A stretch of DNA of 64,000 bases from Actinoplanes oryzae (GCF_030757795.1 NZ_JAUQWH010000003.1:92661-156660); one strand, 5' to 3'. Counted from the first letter of the stretch, positions 19,154 through 27,485 are shown. Translations and numbers: made by a program. Notes: generated by a model from the letters alone, not told the origin.

Positions 19154-19621
19154 ATGACCGACTTCCGCACCGCGGTGGAAGCCCGCGACCCGTCCGCCAT
19201 CGCCGCGACCCTGGCCGAGACCGTCGTCTTCCGGAGCCCGGTGGCATTCAAGCCGTACCGGGGCAAGGCCCTCACCGCCGCGATCCTGCGCGGCGTGCTG
19301 CGGGTCTTCGAGGACTTCCGCTACGTCCGCGAGCTGAGCGGCGGCGACGGCCGGGACCACGCGCTGGTCTTCACGGCCCGGATCGGCGACGTGGCGGTCG
19401 AGGGCTGCGACTTCCTGCACCTCGACGACGACGGCCTGATCGACGAGTTCACGGTCATGGTCCGCCCCCTCTCCGCCGCCCAGACCCTGGCCGCCGCCAT
19501 GGCCGCCCAGTTCGACCGCATCCAGCAGGAGGCCGCCATCGACTCACCCCCGCAGGCGGCAGACGCACCCCCGCAGGCGATGGACTCACCCCGTCAGGCC
19601 ACCGACGCACCCCGTCAGTGA
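19154..19621 (+). CDS. SnoaL/NTF2-like small protein with repeat tail
   Basis: A 155-residue protein. Residues 1-125 have the NTF2/SnoaL-like cone fold pattern (TDFRTAVEARDPSAIAATLAE at the N-terminus, FRSPVAFKPYRGK, DFLHLDDDGLIDEFTVMVRP at the end). Such proteins are isomerases, hydrolases or binding modules; no function can be assigned here. The tail (130-155) consists of four DNA-encoded 7-residue repeats. It starts 9 nt after the flippase gene and may be its last operon member. Confidence 0.7.
   Translation: MTDFRTAVEARDPSAIAATLAETVVFRSPVAFKPYRGKALTAAILRGVLRVFEDFRYVRELSGGDGRDHALVFTARIGDVAVEGCDFLHLDDDGLIDEFTVMVRPLSAAQTLAAAMAAQFDRIQQEAAIDSPPQAADAPPQAMDSPRQATDAPRQ
19541..19618 (+). repeat. 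21-bp tandem repeat at the 3' end of the SnoaL-like gene
   Basis: Units start at 19541, 19562, 19583 and 19604 (the last is 15 bp, then the stop). They encode DSPPQAA, DAPPQAM, DSPRQAT and DAPRQ. The 21-bp unit keeps the frame, so copy number could vary without breaking the gene. Confidence 0.85.
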
Positions 19622-19675
19622 GCGCCGGCTCCCCGGCCCTCAGCCGCTGCACTCGCGTGTCCCCGCCGTGGTCCC

Positions 19676-20314
19676 CTACCCTCGCCGCGGCTGATCGAGC
19701 AGCGCCTCGAGGCCACGCTCGAACAGCTCGTCGTCGTTCCAGCGGCCCGCGTCGAGGTGCCCCTCGGCGTGGAGCACCGGGTAGGCGCCCGGGTCCGCCG
19801 TGATGTGCCGGCGGGCATCTCCCCCGGCCGCCGTCGCCTCCGTCAGGGCGGAGCCGATCACGAAGTTGGCCAGCAGCCGGGTGAAGACGGCCAGCTCCAG
19901 GCCGGTCCGGCCGCCCCGGATCAGCGCCGCCTGAAGAAACTCGGTGCGGGCCAGAACATGCGGCCCGAGCACCGGCCGGCCGACCAGAGCGGGCGCCCAC
20001 GGATGGCGCAGCATGACCGCCCGCCAGCCCGTGAGCACATGCCGGACGTCGTCCCGCCAGTCCGGGGCGGCCCCGGGCAGCGGCAGCTCCCCGAAGATGT
20101 GGTCGAAGGCCAGGTCGAGAACATTCTCCCGGGTCCGCACATGCCAGTAGAGCGCGGTGGCGGTCACCCCGAGCCCCTCGGCGAGCCGCCGCATCGTCAG
20201 GCCGGCGCTCCCGTCCCGATCGAGCAGCGCGATCGCGGCGCCCACGATCAACTCCCGGCTCAGCGGCGACGCCCGCCGCCGGCGCCCCGGATCACGCAGG
20301 AAAATCGATTCCAC
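19676..20314 (-). CDS. TetR family regulator
   Basis: A 212-residue repressor-type regulator: N-terminal helix-turn-helix (LTMRRLAEGLGVTATALYWHV, about 38-58) and a TetR class C-terminal ligand/dimer domain. GTG start at 20314. It is divergent from the 75-residue gene at 20345, with a perfect palindrome (TTAAC-GGC-GTTAA) in the 30-bp gap, so it probably represses itself and that gene. Confidence 0.9.
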   Translation of the reverse strand: MESIFLRDPGRRRRASPLSRELIVGAAIALLDRDGSAGLTMRRLAEGLGVTATALYWHVRTRENVLDLAFDHIFGELPLPGAAPDWRDDVRHVLTGWRAVMLRHPWAPALVGRPVLGPHVLARTEFLQAALIRGGRTGLELAVFTRLLANFVIGSALTEATAAGGDARRHITADPGAYPVLHAEGHLDAGRWNDDELFERGLEALLDQPRRG

Positions 20315-20323
20315 CGCCCCACC

Positions 20324-20336
20324 TTAACGGCGTTAA
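20324..20336. promoter_or_regulatory. Probable TetR operator
   Basis: Perfect inverted repeat TTAACGGCGTTAA between the divergent starts at 20314 and 20345. It is an AT-rich island in GC-rich surroundings, followed by CTTAAG. Its position 9-10 nt from each start fits direct occlusion of both promoters. Confidence 0.65.
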
Positions 20337-20344
20337 CTTAAGCC

Positions 20345-20572
20345 ATGCCGACGGTCCGCGTTCAGCTCGCCTCCGACCCCACGACCGCCCGCCGCGTCCG
20401 GCGCCTGCACCAGGCCGACAAAATCCACCACGACTCCCGCGAGGCCGCCCGTGCCGAGGTCCGGCGCCTCGGCTGGACCCCGGCCGCCGACCCCGTCTTC
20501 ATCGGCCTCACCAACGGCAACCCGCCCCGCCTCATCTACGAAACCGAGGTCGACTCGGAAACAACCCGCTGA
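20345..20572 (+). CDS. Small hypothetical protein, 75 residues
   Basis: Not recognised. A short, basic-then-acidic protein beginning MPTVRVQLASDPTTARRVRR and ending with an acidic ETEVDSETTR tail, without membrane segments or cysteines. ATG start, divergent from the TetR gene and sharing its operator. Its stop lies in the terminator hairpin at 20570-20604. Confidence 0.6.
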   Translation: MPTVRVQLASDPTTARRVRRLHQADKIHHDSREAARAEVRRLGWTPAADPVFIGLTNGNPPRLIYETEVDSETTR

Positions 20573-20604
20573 CCGGCGCGCCGCCGGACGGCGCGTGCCG
20601 GTCA
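20570..20604. terminator. Bidirectional hairpin overlapping two stop codons
   Basis: Inverted repeat TGACCGGC (20570-20577) and GCCGGTCA (20597-20604) with further G/C pairing inside. It includes the stop of the rightward gene ending at 20572 and of the leftward frame ending at 20602. There is no T-tract, as is common for actinobacterial terminators. Confidence 0.6.
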
Positions 20605-20895
20605 GCGGCGTGCGGCGCGGAGCGCGGTGGACGACGTCGCGGCCAACTCCGGCCGGGCGGGCAGGAGCAGCGTCGGCACGCCCAGCGACTCGCTCGCCGC
20701 GGCCAGGCGGGACTCCTGCTCGTAGTCGGTGGCGTTACGGACGCCGCGGATGATCACTGTGTGGCCGTGGCTGTGGCAGTAGTCCGCGGTCAGGCCGTGC
20801 CAGGCGAGCACCGACGGTGGTCCAGCCCGCCGGGAAAGGCGTGCGATCTCGGCCGCCGGTCGGGACGGGTGCTTAGCCCGGGCCGCCGGGGGCAT
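20602..20895 (-). pseudogene. Truncated pantetheine-phosphate adenylyltransferase-like remnant
   Basis: This 97-residue frame matches only the C-terminal half of CoaD: GLTADYCHSHGHTVIIRGVR, NATDYEQE and the closing TSST-ALRAA segment all align in order with CoaD motifs (HG-x-IVRGLR, TDFEYE, SSS-x-VR). The N-terminal half with the nucleotide-binding T/H-x-G-H motif is absent: upstream of the first ATG (20895) the frame is the shadow of the DNA glycosylase gene. It cannot be a functional adenylyltransferase by itself. It starts 10 bp from the divergent glycosylase gene. A small domain protein with a new role is an alternative. Confidence 0.6.
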
Positions 20896-20905
20896 CAGGC
20901 GGGGC

Positions 20906-21577
20906 ATGATGAGCGACGCGGTGCTGCGGGCCGGGGTGGCCGAGCTGGTGGGACGCGAGCCGCGGTTCGCCCAGGTGGTCGAGCGGCACGGGTTTCCGCT
21001 GGTGTGGGGGCGGGAGCCGGGGTTCGGAACGCTGGTGCACATTCTGCTGGAGCAGCAGGTGTCGCTGGCGTCGGCGCGGGCGGCGTTCGAGCGGTTGGAG
21101 CGGCTCGGGCCGGTGACGGCCGGGAGCCTGCGGAAGCTCGACGACGCGCAGCTCAAGGCGGTGGGCTTCAGCCGGCAGAAGGCCCGGTACGCGCGGGCGC
21201 TGGCCGACGCGGTGGCGAGCGGGGAGCTGGTCCTGGAGGAGCTCGGCGGGCTCGATGACGACGATGTCGATCGGGCGCTGCGGCAGCTGCCCGGCATCGG
21301 CCCGTGGACGTCGTCGATCTACCGGCTGTCCGCGCTGGGGCGGCCCGACGCGTGGCCGGTCGGAGACTTGGCCGTGGCCGCCGGGATCGCGGAGCTGTGG
21401 CAGCTGCCGCGCGTGCCGGCCGCGGCGGAGGCTCAGGAGCGCGCCGAGGCGTGGCGGCCCTGGCGGGCGGTGGCGGCCCGGCTGCTGTGGCAGCACTACC
21501 TGGGCGAGCGGCGGGCGGCGATCACGACGCGCTCGCCGGGGAAGACGTCGAGCACCCGGCCGGCCGGACGCAGATAG
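20906..21577 (+). CDS. DNA-3-methyladenine glycosylase II family (AlkA-like)
   Basis: A 223-residue HhH-GPD base-excision enzyme that would remove alkylated purines from DNA. The helix-hairpin-helix is LPGIGPWTSS, followed by the conserved PDAWPVGDLA with the probable catalytic Asp154. There is no Cys-rich iron-sulphur motif at the end, so it is AlkA-like rather than Nth/MutY-like. The N-terminal AlkA domain is missing, as in short archaeal/actinobacterial forms. The last 27 codons overlap the convergent methyltransferase gene by 82 nt and look unconserved. Confidence 0.85.
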   Translation: MMSDAVLRAGVAELVGREPRFAQVVERHGFPLVWGREPGFGTLVHILLEQQVSLASARAAFERLERLGPVTAGSLRKLDDAQLKAVGFSRQKARYARALADAVASGELVLEELGGLDDDDVDRALRQLPGIGPWTSSIYRLSALGRPDAWPVGDLAVAAGIAELWQLPRVPAAAEAQERAEAWRPWRAVAARLLWQHYLGERRAAITTRSPGKTSSTRPAGRR

Positions 21578-22287
21578 CGCGACTGATAGTCCGAGCCGCC
21601 CAGGTCGTCGAGGATCGAGAAGCCGAGCCGGGTCAGGGAAGACGGCTCGAAGGCGGTCCGCCAGCGCAGCCGGCGCCGCCACCCGGCGTACCGCGGATCG
21701 TCGAACACGCTGTGCGGCAGGTAGGTGAAGATGAAACGGCTCCCGGGCGGCAGCGCGGCGGCGTACGCGAGCACATGCTCCAACGACGACAGGTACATGC
21801 TGACCGCCTCGCACAGCACCAGCGCCGGCTGGCCGGGCACCACGGGCACGGGCTCCCGGGCGAGGTCGATCGGGGCGTAGCGAACGTGCTCCGGCAGCGC
21901 GCCCAGCGCCCGTACCACCGCTGCCTTCTTGGTGTCCTGCACGCGGGGCAGGTCCAGTTCCCACACGTCGGGCATCGGCATCCGGTAGGGCCGCGTGTCC
22001 ATGCCCGCGCCGAGGACGACCACCTGCGAGAGCCCGTCGGCGAGCGCCTCCCGGCAGGCGTCGTCGATGGCGCGCGTGCGGCAGACGACCGCGCCGTAGA
22101 AGCCGGGGCCCGCCCGGTCCAGCGTGCGCAGGAAGCCCTGCCGCAGCAGGCGGTGCCGGGTGACGACCGCGGGCCAGCCGGTCAGGAAGCGCTCGGCGAG
22201 CGGGTCGTCGAAGAGCGGCGGGGAGGCGTACCGTTCCAGCGCCCGCATCATGCCGGCGCCGGACGCGGTGTCCTCCACATCGGTCAT
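21496..22287 (-). CDS. PPM1/LCMT-type SAM-dependent methyltransferase
   Basis: A 263-residue class I methyltransferase of the leucine-carboxyl-methyltransferase-like family common in actinobacteria. SAM motif I is VVVLGAGMDTRPYR, followed by the acidic ELDLPRVQDTK and LCEAVSMYL. The substrate is unknown; members act on small molecules. The ATG at 22287 overlaps the PPOX gene stop by 4 nt (ATGA). The 3' end overlaps the AlkA-like gene by 82 nt in convergent orientation. Confidence 0.85.
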   Translation of the reverse strand: MTDVEDTASGAGMMRALERYASPPLFDDPLAERFLTGWPAVVTRHRLLRQGFLRTLDRAGPGFYGAVVCRTRAIDDACREALADGLSQVVVLGAGMDTRPYRMPMPDVWELDLPRVQDTKKAAVVRALGALPEHVRYAPIDLAREPVPVVPGQPALVLCEAVSMYLSSLEHVLAYAAALPPGSRFIFTYLPHSVFDDPRYAGWRRRLRWRTAFEPSSLTRLGFSILDDLGGSDYQSRYLRPAGRVLDVFPGERVVIAARRSPR

Positions 22288-22775
22288 TCCGGCGCCCGGT
22301 AACCGACCATCCAGGCCGGGCGGAGGCGGTACATGCGGATGTCCGGCCCCCAGGTCAGCGGCGACGTGCCGTAGTGGGCCGTCCAGTGCTCGATGATCTC
22401 CGCGAAGCCCGGATCGTCCGCGGAGAGCTCCTCCGCGCGCCCGTGGCTGAAGACGGCCAGCCGCTCGCCGTCCACGTGGGCGACGCTGACGGCCGGGCGC
22501 TTGCGCAGGTGCTTGGCCTTCGCGGCGGTGCCGGACGTGCCGAAGGTCCACGTGCCGTGCAGGAAATGGCCGTCGAGCGCGCTGATCCGGGGCTCGCCGG
22601 CGGCGGTCACCGTGGCGACGCTGAGCACCTTCATGCCGGTCAGCAACCTGACCAGGTCGGCGGCGGTCACGGCGCGGTCGTCGCTGACGATCTCGCGCAG
22701 GTGGGCGGTCGCTCCCGCGCGCGACTCGTCGAGCAGCTTCTGCAGGGCGACGACTTCCGGCGGCGTCTCCAGCAC
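22284..22775 (-). CDS. Pyridoxamine 5'-phosphate oxidase-like flavin-binding protein
   Basis: A 163-residue split-barrel protein of the PPOX/F420-binding group (LSVATVTAAGEPRISALDGHF, TWTFGTSGTAAKAKHL, AVSVAHVDGERLAVFSHGRA). It may bind FMN or F420 and act on a small molecule; the exact reaction is not visible. GTG start at 22775, 9 nt after the glycosyltransferase stop, and coupled to the methyltransferase downstream. It may be the tail of the 27.4-21.5 kb leftward run. Confidence 0.75.
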   Translation of the reverse strand: MLETPPEVVALQKLLDESRAGATAHLREIVSDDRAVTAADLVRLLTGMKVLSVATVTAAGEPRISALDGHFLHGTWTFGTSGTAAKAKHLRKRPAVSVAHVDGERLAVFSHGRAEELSADDPGFAEIIEHWTAHYGTSPLTWGPDIRMYRLRPAWMVGYRAPE

Positions 22776-22784
22776 CGTTTCACG

Positions 22785-24014
22785 CTAGCGTCTGAGGGCC
22801 GACTGGGCGAGGGTCGCGGCGTTGAAGTCGTCGCGGCGCTGGGTGCCGCGAAGGGCCTCGTACTTGCGATTGACCTTGTAGGCGAGCAGCCCCGCCGCCG
22901 ATCGCGCCATGGTGGCCGGCCCGGAGCGCCGCCCGGACACCGCCGCGCGGTAGATGTCGAGCTGGACGTCGGCGGCGTGCTGGAGGCTGAAGCGCTCCAC
23001 GGCCAGATCCCGGCCGTACTGGCCGAGTTTGGCGCGCAGGATCGGGTCGTCGAGCAGCCGCAGCAGCGCCGCCCGCAGCCGGTCCGCGCCGCCCGTGCCG
23101 TCCCCGAGGCCGTACCAGCCCTGGTGCAGGAAGAGGTCCACGGTGTCCGGCGTCAGCAGCTCCCAGAAGCCCCGCTCGCCCTGCACGACCAGGGGACGGC
23201 CGAAGGACAGGGCGCGCAGCGCGGAGCTGCCCATGCCGAGCATGACGTCGGCTGCCGCGTACGCGGGCCGGGGGTCCCGCAGCTCGCCGGTGAGCACCAC
23301 CGCCCGGCGTCCCGCCCGGGCGTTGGCCGCGGAGGCGCGCGCCTCGACCTCGGCGCGGGCGGTGCCGTCCCCGGCGACGATCAGCCGCACGGGCCGGGTG
23401 GCCGCCAGCTCCCCGACCACGTCGACGGCCGTGAGGACGCCCTCCAGCTTGAGTTCCGGCACGAGCCTGCTGACGACCGCGATGTCCACGAAGTCGCCGT
23501 CGAGGGAGAAGGAGCGCCGGAACTCGTCGACGGGCAGCCCGGGCGCGTTGGTGCGCACGTCGACCGGGGGCTCGATGAGGTACGTCGGGCCGGGGCGGCG
23601 GGCGGCGGTGTGCTCGCGCAGCGCCTCGGTGCCCACGACGAGCGGCATCCGGGCCGGGAGGAAGGGCGCCACGGCCATCGACATGATGGTGCACACGGCG
23701 GCGGCGTCCGGATCCCCGTACGTGGCAGCGGCCGCCTCCAGCGCCGGCGGCCACTCGTAGCCGTGCACGATGTCGAACCTCCGGGTCCGGACCAGGTCGC
23801 GGATCTGGCGGACGAGGGCCGGGGCGGGCCGCCGCCTGTACCCGGCCAGCGGCACGAACTCGAGGCCCAGGCTCTCGATGAGGGCGGTCAGCGGGCCGGG
23901 GTCGCCCATCACGGTCACCTCGTGGCCGAGGTCGCGGATGGTCGCGCCCAGCTCGATCGCGTTGATCTGGCTGCCGCCGATCTCCAGGGAGTGCGGGAAG
24001 ACCAGGATTCTCAC
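22785..24014 (-). CDS. GT4-type glycosyltransferase
   Basis: A 409-residue GT-B enzyme with the N-terminal RILVFPHSLEIGGSQINAIE loop and a C-terminal donor domain (VVSRLVPELKLEG, LIVAGDGTARAEVE, ALSFGRPLVVQGERGFWE). The usual C-terminal E-x7-E is reduced: GSSALRALSFGRP lacks the first Glu, so it may be divergent in donor use. GTG start overlapping the upstream stop by 4 nt (GTGA). Confidence 0.85.
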   Translation of the reverse strand: MRILVFPHSLEIGGSQINAIELGATIRDLGHEVTVMGDPGPLTALIESLGLEFVPLAGYRRRPAPALVRQIRDLVRTRRFDIVHGYEWPPALEAAAATYGDPDAAAVCTIMSMAVAPFLPARMPLVVGTEALREHTAARRPGPTYLIEPPVDVRTNAPGLPVDEFRRSFSLDGDFVDIAVVSRLVPELKLEGVLTAVDVVGELAATRPVRLIVAGDGTARAEVEARASAANARAGRRAVVLTGELRDPRPAYAAADVMLGMGSSALRALSFGRPLVVQGERGFWELLTPDTVDLFLHQGWYGLGDGTGGADRLRAALLRLLDDPILRAKLGQYGRDLAVERFSLQHAADVQLDIYRAAVSGRRSGPATMARSAAGLLAYKVNRKYEALRGTQRRDDFNAATLAQSALRR

Positions 24015-25192
24015 GGCGTCTCCTGACGTAGGCCGGCGAGGCGGGCGAGCGCGCCCGCGCGGTGGGTCCAGGTGTGCCGGGCGGCGAGCTCGCGCCGCTG
24101 CCGGACCAGATCGGGTGTACGCGGCCGGCCCAGCGCCGCCCGCACGGCGGCCGCGAAACCGGCGGGACCGGCGGCCACGGTGACCAGCGAGGAGCCGAGC
24201 CACTCGTTGGCGGGCAGCGGCGTGGACACCACGTCGCGCCCGGCGGCCAGGTATTCCAGCGTCTTGAGCGGGAAGCTGGCGCGGTTGAACGCGGTGTCCG
24301 CGTAGGGCGTCAGCCCCACGTCGATGACCCGCAGATAGCCGGGCAGCTCGGCGAACGGCTTGGGGCCGGTGTGCACGACGTTGGGCCGCCCGGCGAGGGC
24401 CGAGAAGCGCGCGGCCTGGTAGCCGGGTGCCACCGGGCCGACGACCAGCAGGGAGCAGCCGGTGTCCGCGACGGCTTCGAGCAGGGCCAGGTCGATGCGG
24501 TCGTTGACGTAGCCGACGAACCCGGCGACCGGGCCGGTCAGGGCGGCGTCGGCGGGAACCGGGGCGGTGTCCACGCCCGCGTACGCGCCGGGGTCGCACC
24601 CGGTCGGGACCACGGTCGCGGTGACTCCCAGGGACGCGTACCGGGCGCCGAGGGGACCCGACACGGCCGCGACCGCATCCGCGCGCCGCAGGACCGCATC
24701 CTCCTGGGCGACGATCCGCTCGCGGGGGATGCCGAACAGCTCGGCCCCGGCGACGAGGTCGTCGGTGGCGTAGAAGACGGTCCGGCGGGCGGGCACCGCG
24801 CCGAGCAGCGGTTCGGTGCGGGTGGTGACCATCGCAGCGACCGGCGTACGCGACTCGCCGTAGAGCGTGGCGGCGGCGTTGCGGATCGCCCGGCGCATCA
24901 GGGGCGGCACCAGGCGGTGGGCGCCCGGGCGGTACATGCCGGGGGTGACCCGCGGCGCGAGGCGGGCGAGGCCGGGGCGCAGCACGCTCAGCGGCGGCAG
25001 CTTCCACGACTCGGCGAGCTGCGGGTTGCGCAGCCGGGTCAGCGCGGACACCGGCGGGTCGACGTAGAGCACCGGGGTCAGCCGGGACAGCTCGTCGGCG
25101 ACGTGCCGGTCGGTGCCGGCCGGCCCGTCGTACTGCGTGCTGGCGACGTAGACGAGCAGGTCGCCGCGCGACCCGCCGAGCTTGCCGGTCAC
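24011..25192 (-). CDS. GT-B glycosyltransferase
   Basis: A 393-residue GT-B enzyme resembling the GT4/teichuronic-acid TuaH-like group: FYATDDLVAGAELFGIPRE, ADAVAAVSGPLGARY, VPTGCD, GFVGYVNDRIDLALLEAVA and FPLKTLEYLAAGRDVVSTPL. GTG start at 25192 behind GGGGAGAACA, a good ribosome binding site. It lies 17 nt after the beta-propeller gene stop and is coupled to the next glycosyltransferase. Acceptor unknown; context points to a surface glycan. Confidence 0.85.
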   Translation of the reverse strand: MTGKLGGSRGDLLVYVASTQYDGPAGTDRHVADELSRLTPVLYVDPPVSALTRLRNPQLAESWKLPPLSVLRPGLARLAPRVTPGMYRPGAHRLVPPLMRRAIRNAAATLYGESRTPVAAMVTTRTEPLLGAVPARRTVFYATDDLVAGAELFGIPRERIVAQEDAVLRRADAVAAVSGPLGARYASLGVTATVVPTGCDPGAYAGVDTAPVPADAALTGPVAGFVGYVNDRIDLALLEAVADTGCSLLVVGPVAPGYQAARFSALAGRPNVVHTGPKPFAELPGYLRVIDVGLTPYADTAFNRASFPLKTLEYLAAGRDVVSTPLPANEWLGSSLVTVAAGPAGFAAAVRAALGRPRTPDLVRQRRELAARHTWTHRAGALARLAGLRQETP

Positions 25193-25209
25193 TGTTCTCC
25201 CCAGGGGTC

Positions 25210-26226
25210 TCACCGGACGACCGCCGGTGACCAGGCGTCGTGGACGTAGACGGCGGGCGCCCCGGTGCCGTCGGCCGGGACCCGCCAGATGTCGCTGGTC
25301 GACGTGCCCTCGCCCGCGCGCGCCAGCCCGTAGAGCACGGTGTCGTCGTCGAGCCACTCGGCCTGGTCGTCCACGCTGCGGGTCTCGGCGAGCAGGGTCT
25401 CGGCGCCGGTGCGCAGGTCGAGCACGGCGAGCCGCCACTGGCCGGCGGGCAACTTCCCGTGCTTCTTGTACGCGACCCGCGTCCCGTCCGGCGACAGCGA
25501 CGGGCATTCGACGTCGGCGTGCAGCGCTGTCACCGCTTTCCGGCTGAGGCTGCCCTCGACGAGCCACGTCTTCCCACCCGACGCCGCGGTCGCGTAGAAC
25601 CGGTCGCCGCCCGCGAACGTGACGCCCCACAGGTTGCGGTCGGGGCTGGTGTTGCGGCGCCCGTCCACGGTCAGGGCGAAGTTCTCCAGATCCCCGTACG
25701 CCGTCCCGTCCGCCCCGGTCACCACGGTGCGCGTGGAGAACTGGCCGGGGTTCGCGTACGAGTCCCCGAACACGAACGTGGTCGTCGCCGCGTACGCCCC
25801 GTCGCGCGACAGCCGGGTGCGGCTCGGGATGCCGGTGAGCGGCAGATCCCGTACGGGCGCCCAGTTCTCGCCGAGCAGTTGCGCCCGGTACTTGGTCACC
25901 AGTCCCCGCTCGGCGGAGAGGCACACCGCGTCGGCGCCCGTGGCGTACACCCGCTCGCAGTGCGCCGGGGTGAACGCGCGGGGTCCGTCCGGGGCGTCCA
26001 GGGACACCATCGCGACCGTCCCGTATCCCTGTCCCAGCGCGGTGCTCCGGAAGACCAGGTGCGGCGCGTCCCGGACGGCGGCGAGGTCGTCGCGGGTCGG
26101 CACCGCGGGGGCCGCGCGTACCTCGTCCGCCTGCCGGGTCCGCTCGTGCCACACATAGCCGCCCGTGCCGGCCAGGACGGTCAGCACGACGGCGCCGAAG
26201 GCCACCACCCGCCACCGGTCAGCCAT
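25210..26226 (-). CDS. Membrane-anchored beta-propeller protein
   Basis: A 338-residue protein with one N-terminal membrane helix (about 7-24) and an extracytoplasmic TolB/PD40-like propeller: repeated strands with SLSPDGTRVAYKK, RTRLSRDGAYAATT and AEWLDDDTVLYGL, plus WRVPADGTG at the end. No catalytic residues are seen; it probably binds protein or glycan. Its start overlaps the upstream MFS gene by 8 nt, and two glycosyltransferases follow, so it belongs to the same operon. Confidence 0.75.
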   Translation of the reverse strand: MADRWRVVAFGAVVLTVLAGTGGYVWHERTRQADEVRAAPAVPTRDDLAAVRDAPHLVFRSTALGQGYGTVAMVSLDAPDGPRAFTPAHCERVYATGADAVCLSAERGLVTKYRAQLLGENWAPVRDLPLTGIPSRTRLSRDGAYAATTTFVFGDSYANPGQFSTRTVVTGADGTAYGDLENFALTVDGRRNTSPDRNLWGVTFAGGDRFYATAASGGKTWLVEGSLSRKAVTALHADVECPSLSPDGTRVAYKKHGKLPAGQWRLAVLDLRTGAETLLAETRSVDDQAEWLDDDTVLYGLARAGEGTSTSDIWRVPADGTGAPAVYVHDAWSPAVVR

Positions 26227-27448
26227 GGTCGGCGCCCCGCAGCAGCAGGCCCGCCACCGGGACGGCCGCCACGAGCAGCCCCGCGAAGAGCAGCAGCGAC
26301 GCGCCCGGCCCCCGCAGGCTCCACAGCAGGCCGAAGAGCAGCGACGACGCGAAGCGCGCCAGCGCCACCACGGTCTGCGCGGCCGCGATCCCGCTCCCCC
26401 GCGCCTCCTGGGGCACGAGCCGGCTCACCAGGGCGGGCAGCACCCCGTCGGTGGCGGCGTAGAACGTGCCGAGCAGCAGCAGGACGCCCAGCGTCAGCCC
26501 GAACCCGCCGGTCGGCAGCGCGGCGAGCAGGTAGCAGGCGAGCAGCGCCCCGTGCCCGGCGACCAGCACCCGGGCCCGGCCCACCCGGTCGGCGAGGCGG
26601 CCCAGGGGCACGGCGAGCGCGAGGTACGCGATGTTCGTCCCCACGTAGAGCAGCGGGAACCAGCCGGCGGCGAGGTCGTCGCGCTCCTGCAGCGCGAGGT
26701 AGAGGAACCCGTCCCCGACGGTGAGCAGCCCGAGCACCCCGGCCGCCAGCAGCGGCCGGCGCAACGGGCGGCCGCCGATCGCGCGCACGGCCCGGCCCAG
26801 ACCGATGCGGGCGGCGCCCGTGGCGGTGCGCAGGTTGGGCACGAAGAGCACCAGGACGGCCAGCCCCACGAGCGCGAACCCGGACGACACCACGAAGATC
26901 GAGTCGTAGCTGCCCGGCACCGACGCCAGCAGCGCGAACGCGACCAGGGGACCCAGGGCGGCGCCCGTGGTGTCCAGCGCCCGGTGCACGCCGAACGAGC
27001 GGCCCAGCGAGGCGGGGTCGGACGCCGCGGCGATCAGCGCGTCGCGGGGCGCCGTGCGCAGGCCCTTGCCCAGCCGGTCCCCGGTCACCACGGCGGTGAT
27101 CGCGGCGAACCCGGCCGCGGGCAGCATGGCGAGCCGGCTGAGCGCGGACGCCCCGTAGCCCAGCACCGCCACCCACTTGGGGTGTCCGCCGCGGTCGCCG
27201 GCATAGCCCCCGGCGATCCGGACGAACGCGCTGACCCCCTGGTAGATCCCGTCGAGGAAGCCGTACGCCAGCGGGCTGAGCCCGACCGCGGCGGTGAGAT
27301 AGAGCGGCAGCACCGAGGCGACCATCTCCGACGACACGTCGGTCAGCAGGCTCACGACGCCCAGCAGCACGACCGTCGAGGACACCCGCCGGACGACCGT
27401 GCCGGAGCGGGTCTCCGCGCCCGGCCGGTCCCGCAACGTCACGTACAC
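26219..27448 (-). CDS. Major facilitator superfamily transporter
   Basis: A 409-residue 12-helix MFS protein (DVSSEMVASVLPLYL in helix 1; GRLADRVGRARVL in the loop between helices). It is possibly an exporter for a precursor or product of this locus, but the substrate is unknown. GTG start at 27448, 37 bp from the divergent methyltransferase gene. First gene of a run that continues to the two glycosyltransferases. Confidence 0.85.
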   Translation of the reverse strand: MYVTLRDRPGAETRSGTVVRRVSSTVVLLGVVSLLTDVSSEMVASVLPLYLTAAVGLSPLAYGFLDGIYQGVSAFVRIAGGYAGDRGGHPKWVAVLGYGASALSRLAMLPAAGFAAITAVVTGDRLGKGLRTAPRDALIAAASDPASLGRSFGVHRALDTTGAALGPLVAFALLASVPGSYDSIFVVSSGFALVGLAVLVLFVPNLRTATGAARIGLGRAVRAIGGRPLRRPLLAAGVLGLLTVGDGFLYLALQERDDLAAGWFPLLYVGTNIAYLALAVPLGRLADRVGRARVLVAGHGALLACYLLAALPTGGFGLTLGVLLLLGTFYAATDGVLPALVSRLVPQEARGSGIAAAQTVVALARFASSLLFGLLWSLRGPGASLLLFAGLLVAAVPVAGLLLRGADHG

Positions 27449-27485
27449 GTCGTCCCCCTCTCCGCCCTCACGCTAACGGCGGCCG

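Noticed and set aside
20906..20911. Choice between the two adjacent ATG codons of the AlkA-like gene
   Set aside because: Both are equally plausible (ATGATG); the first was used by convention and the difference has no meaning for function.
22374..24026. A 550-residue + frame
   Set aside because: Antisense to the PPOX and GT4 genes, which have clear family motifs on the other strand.
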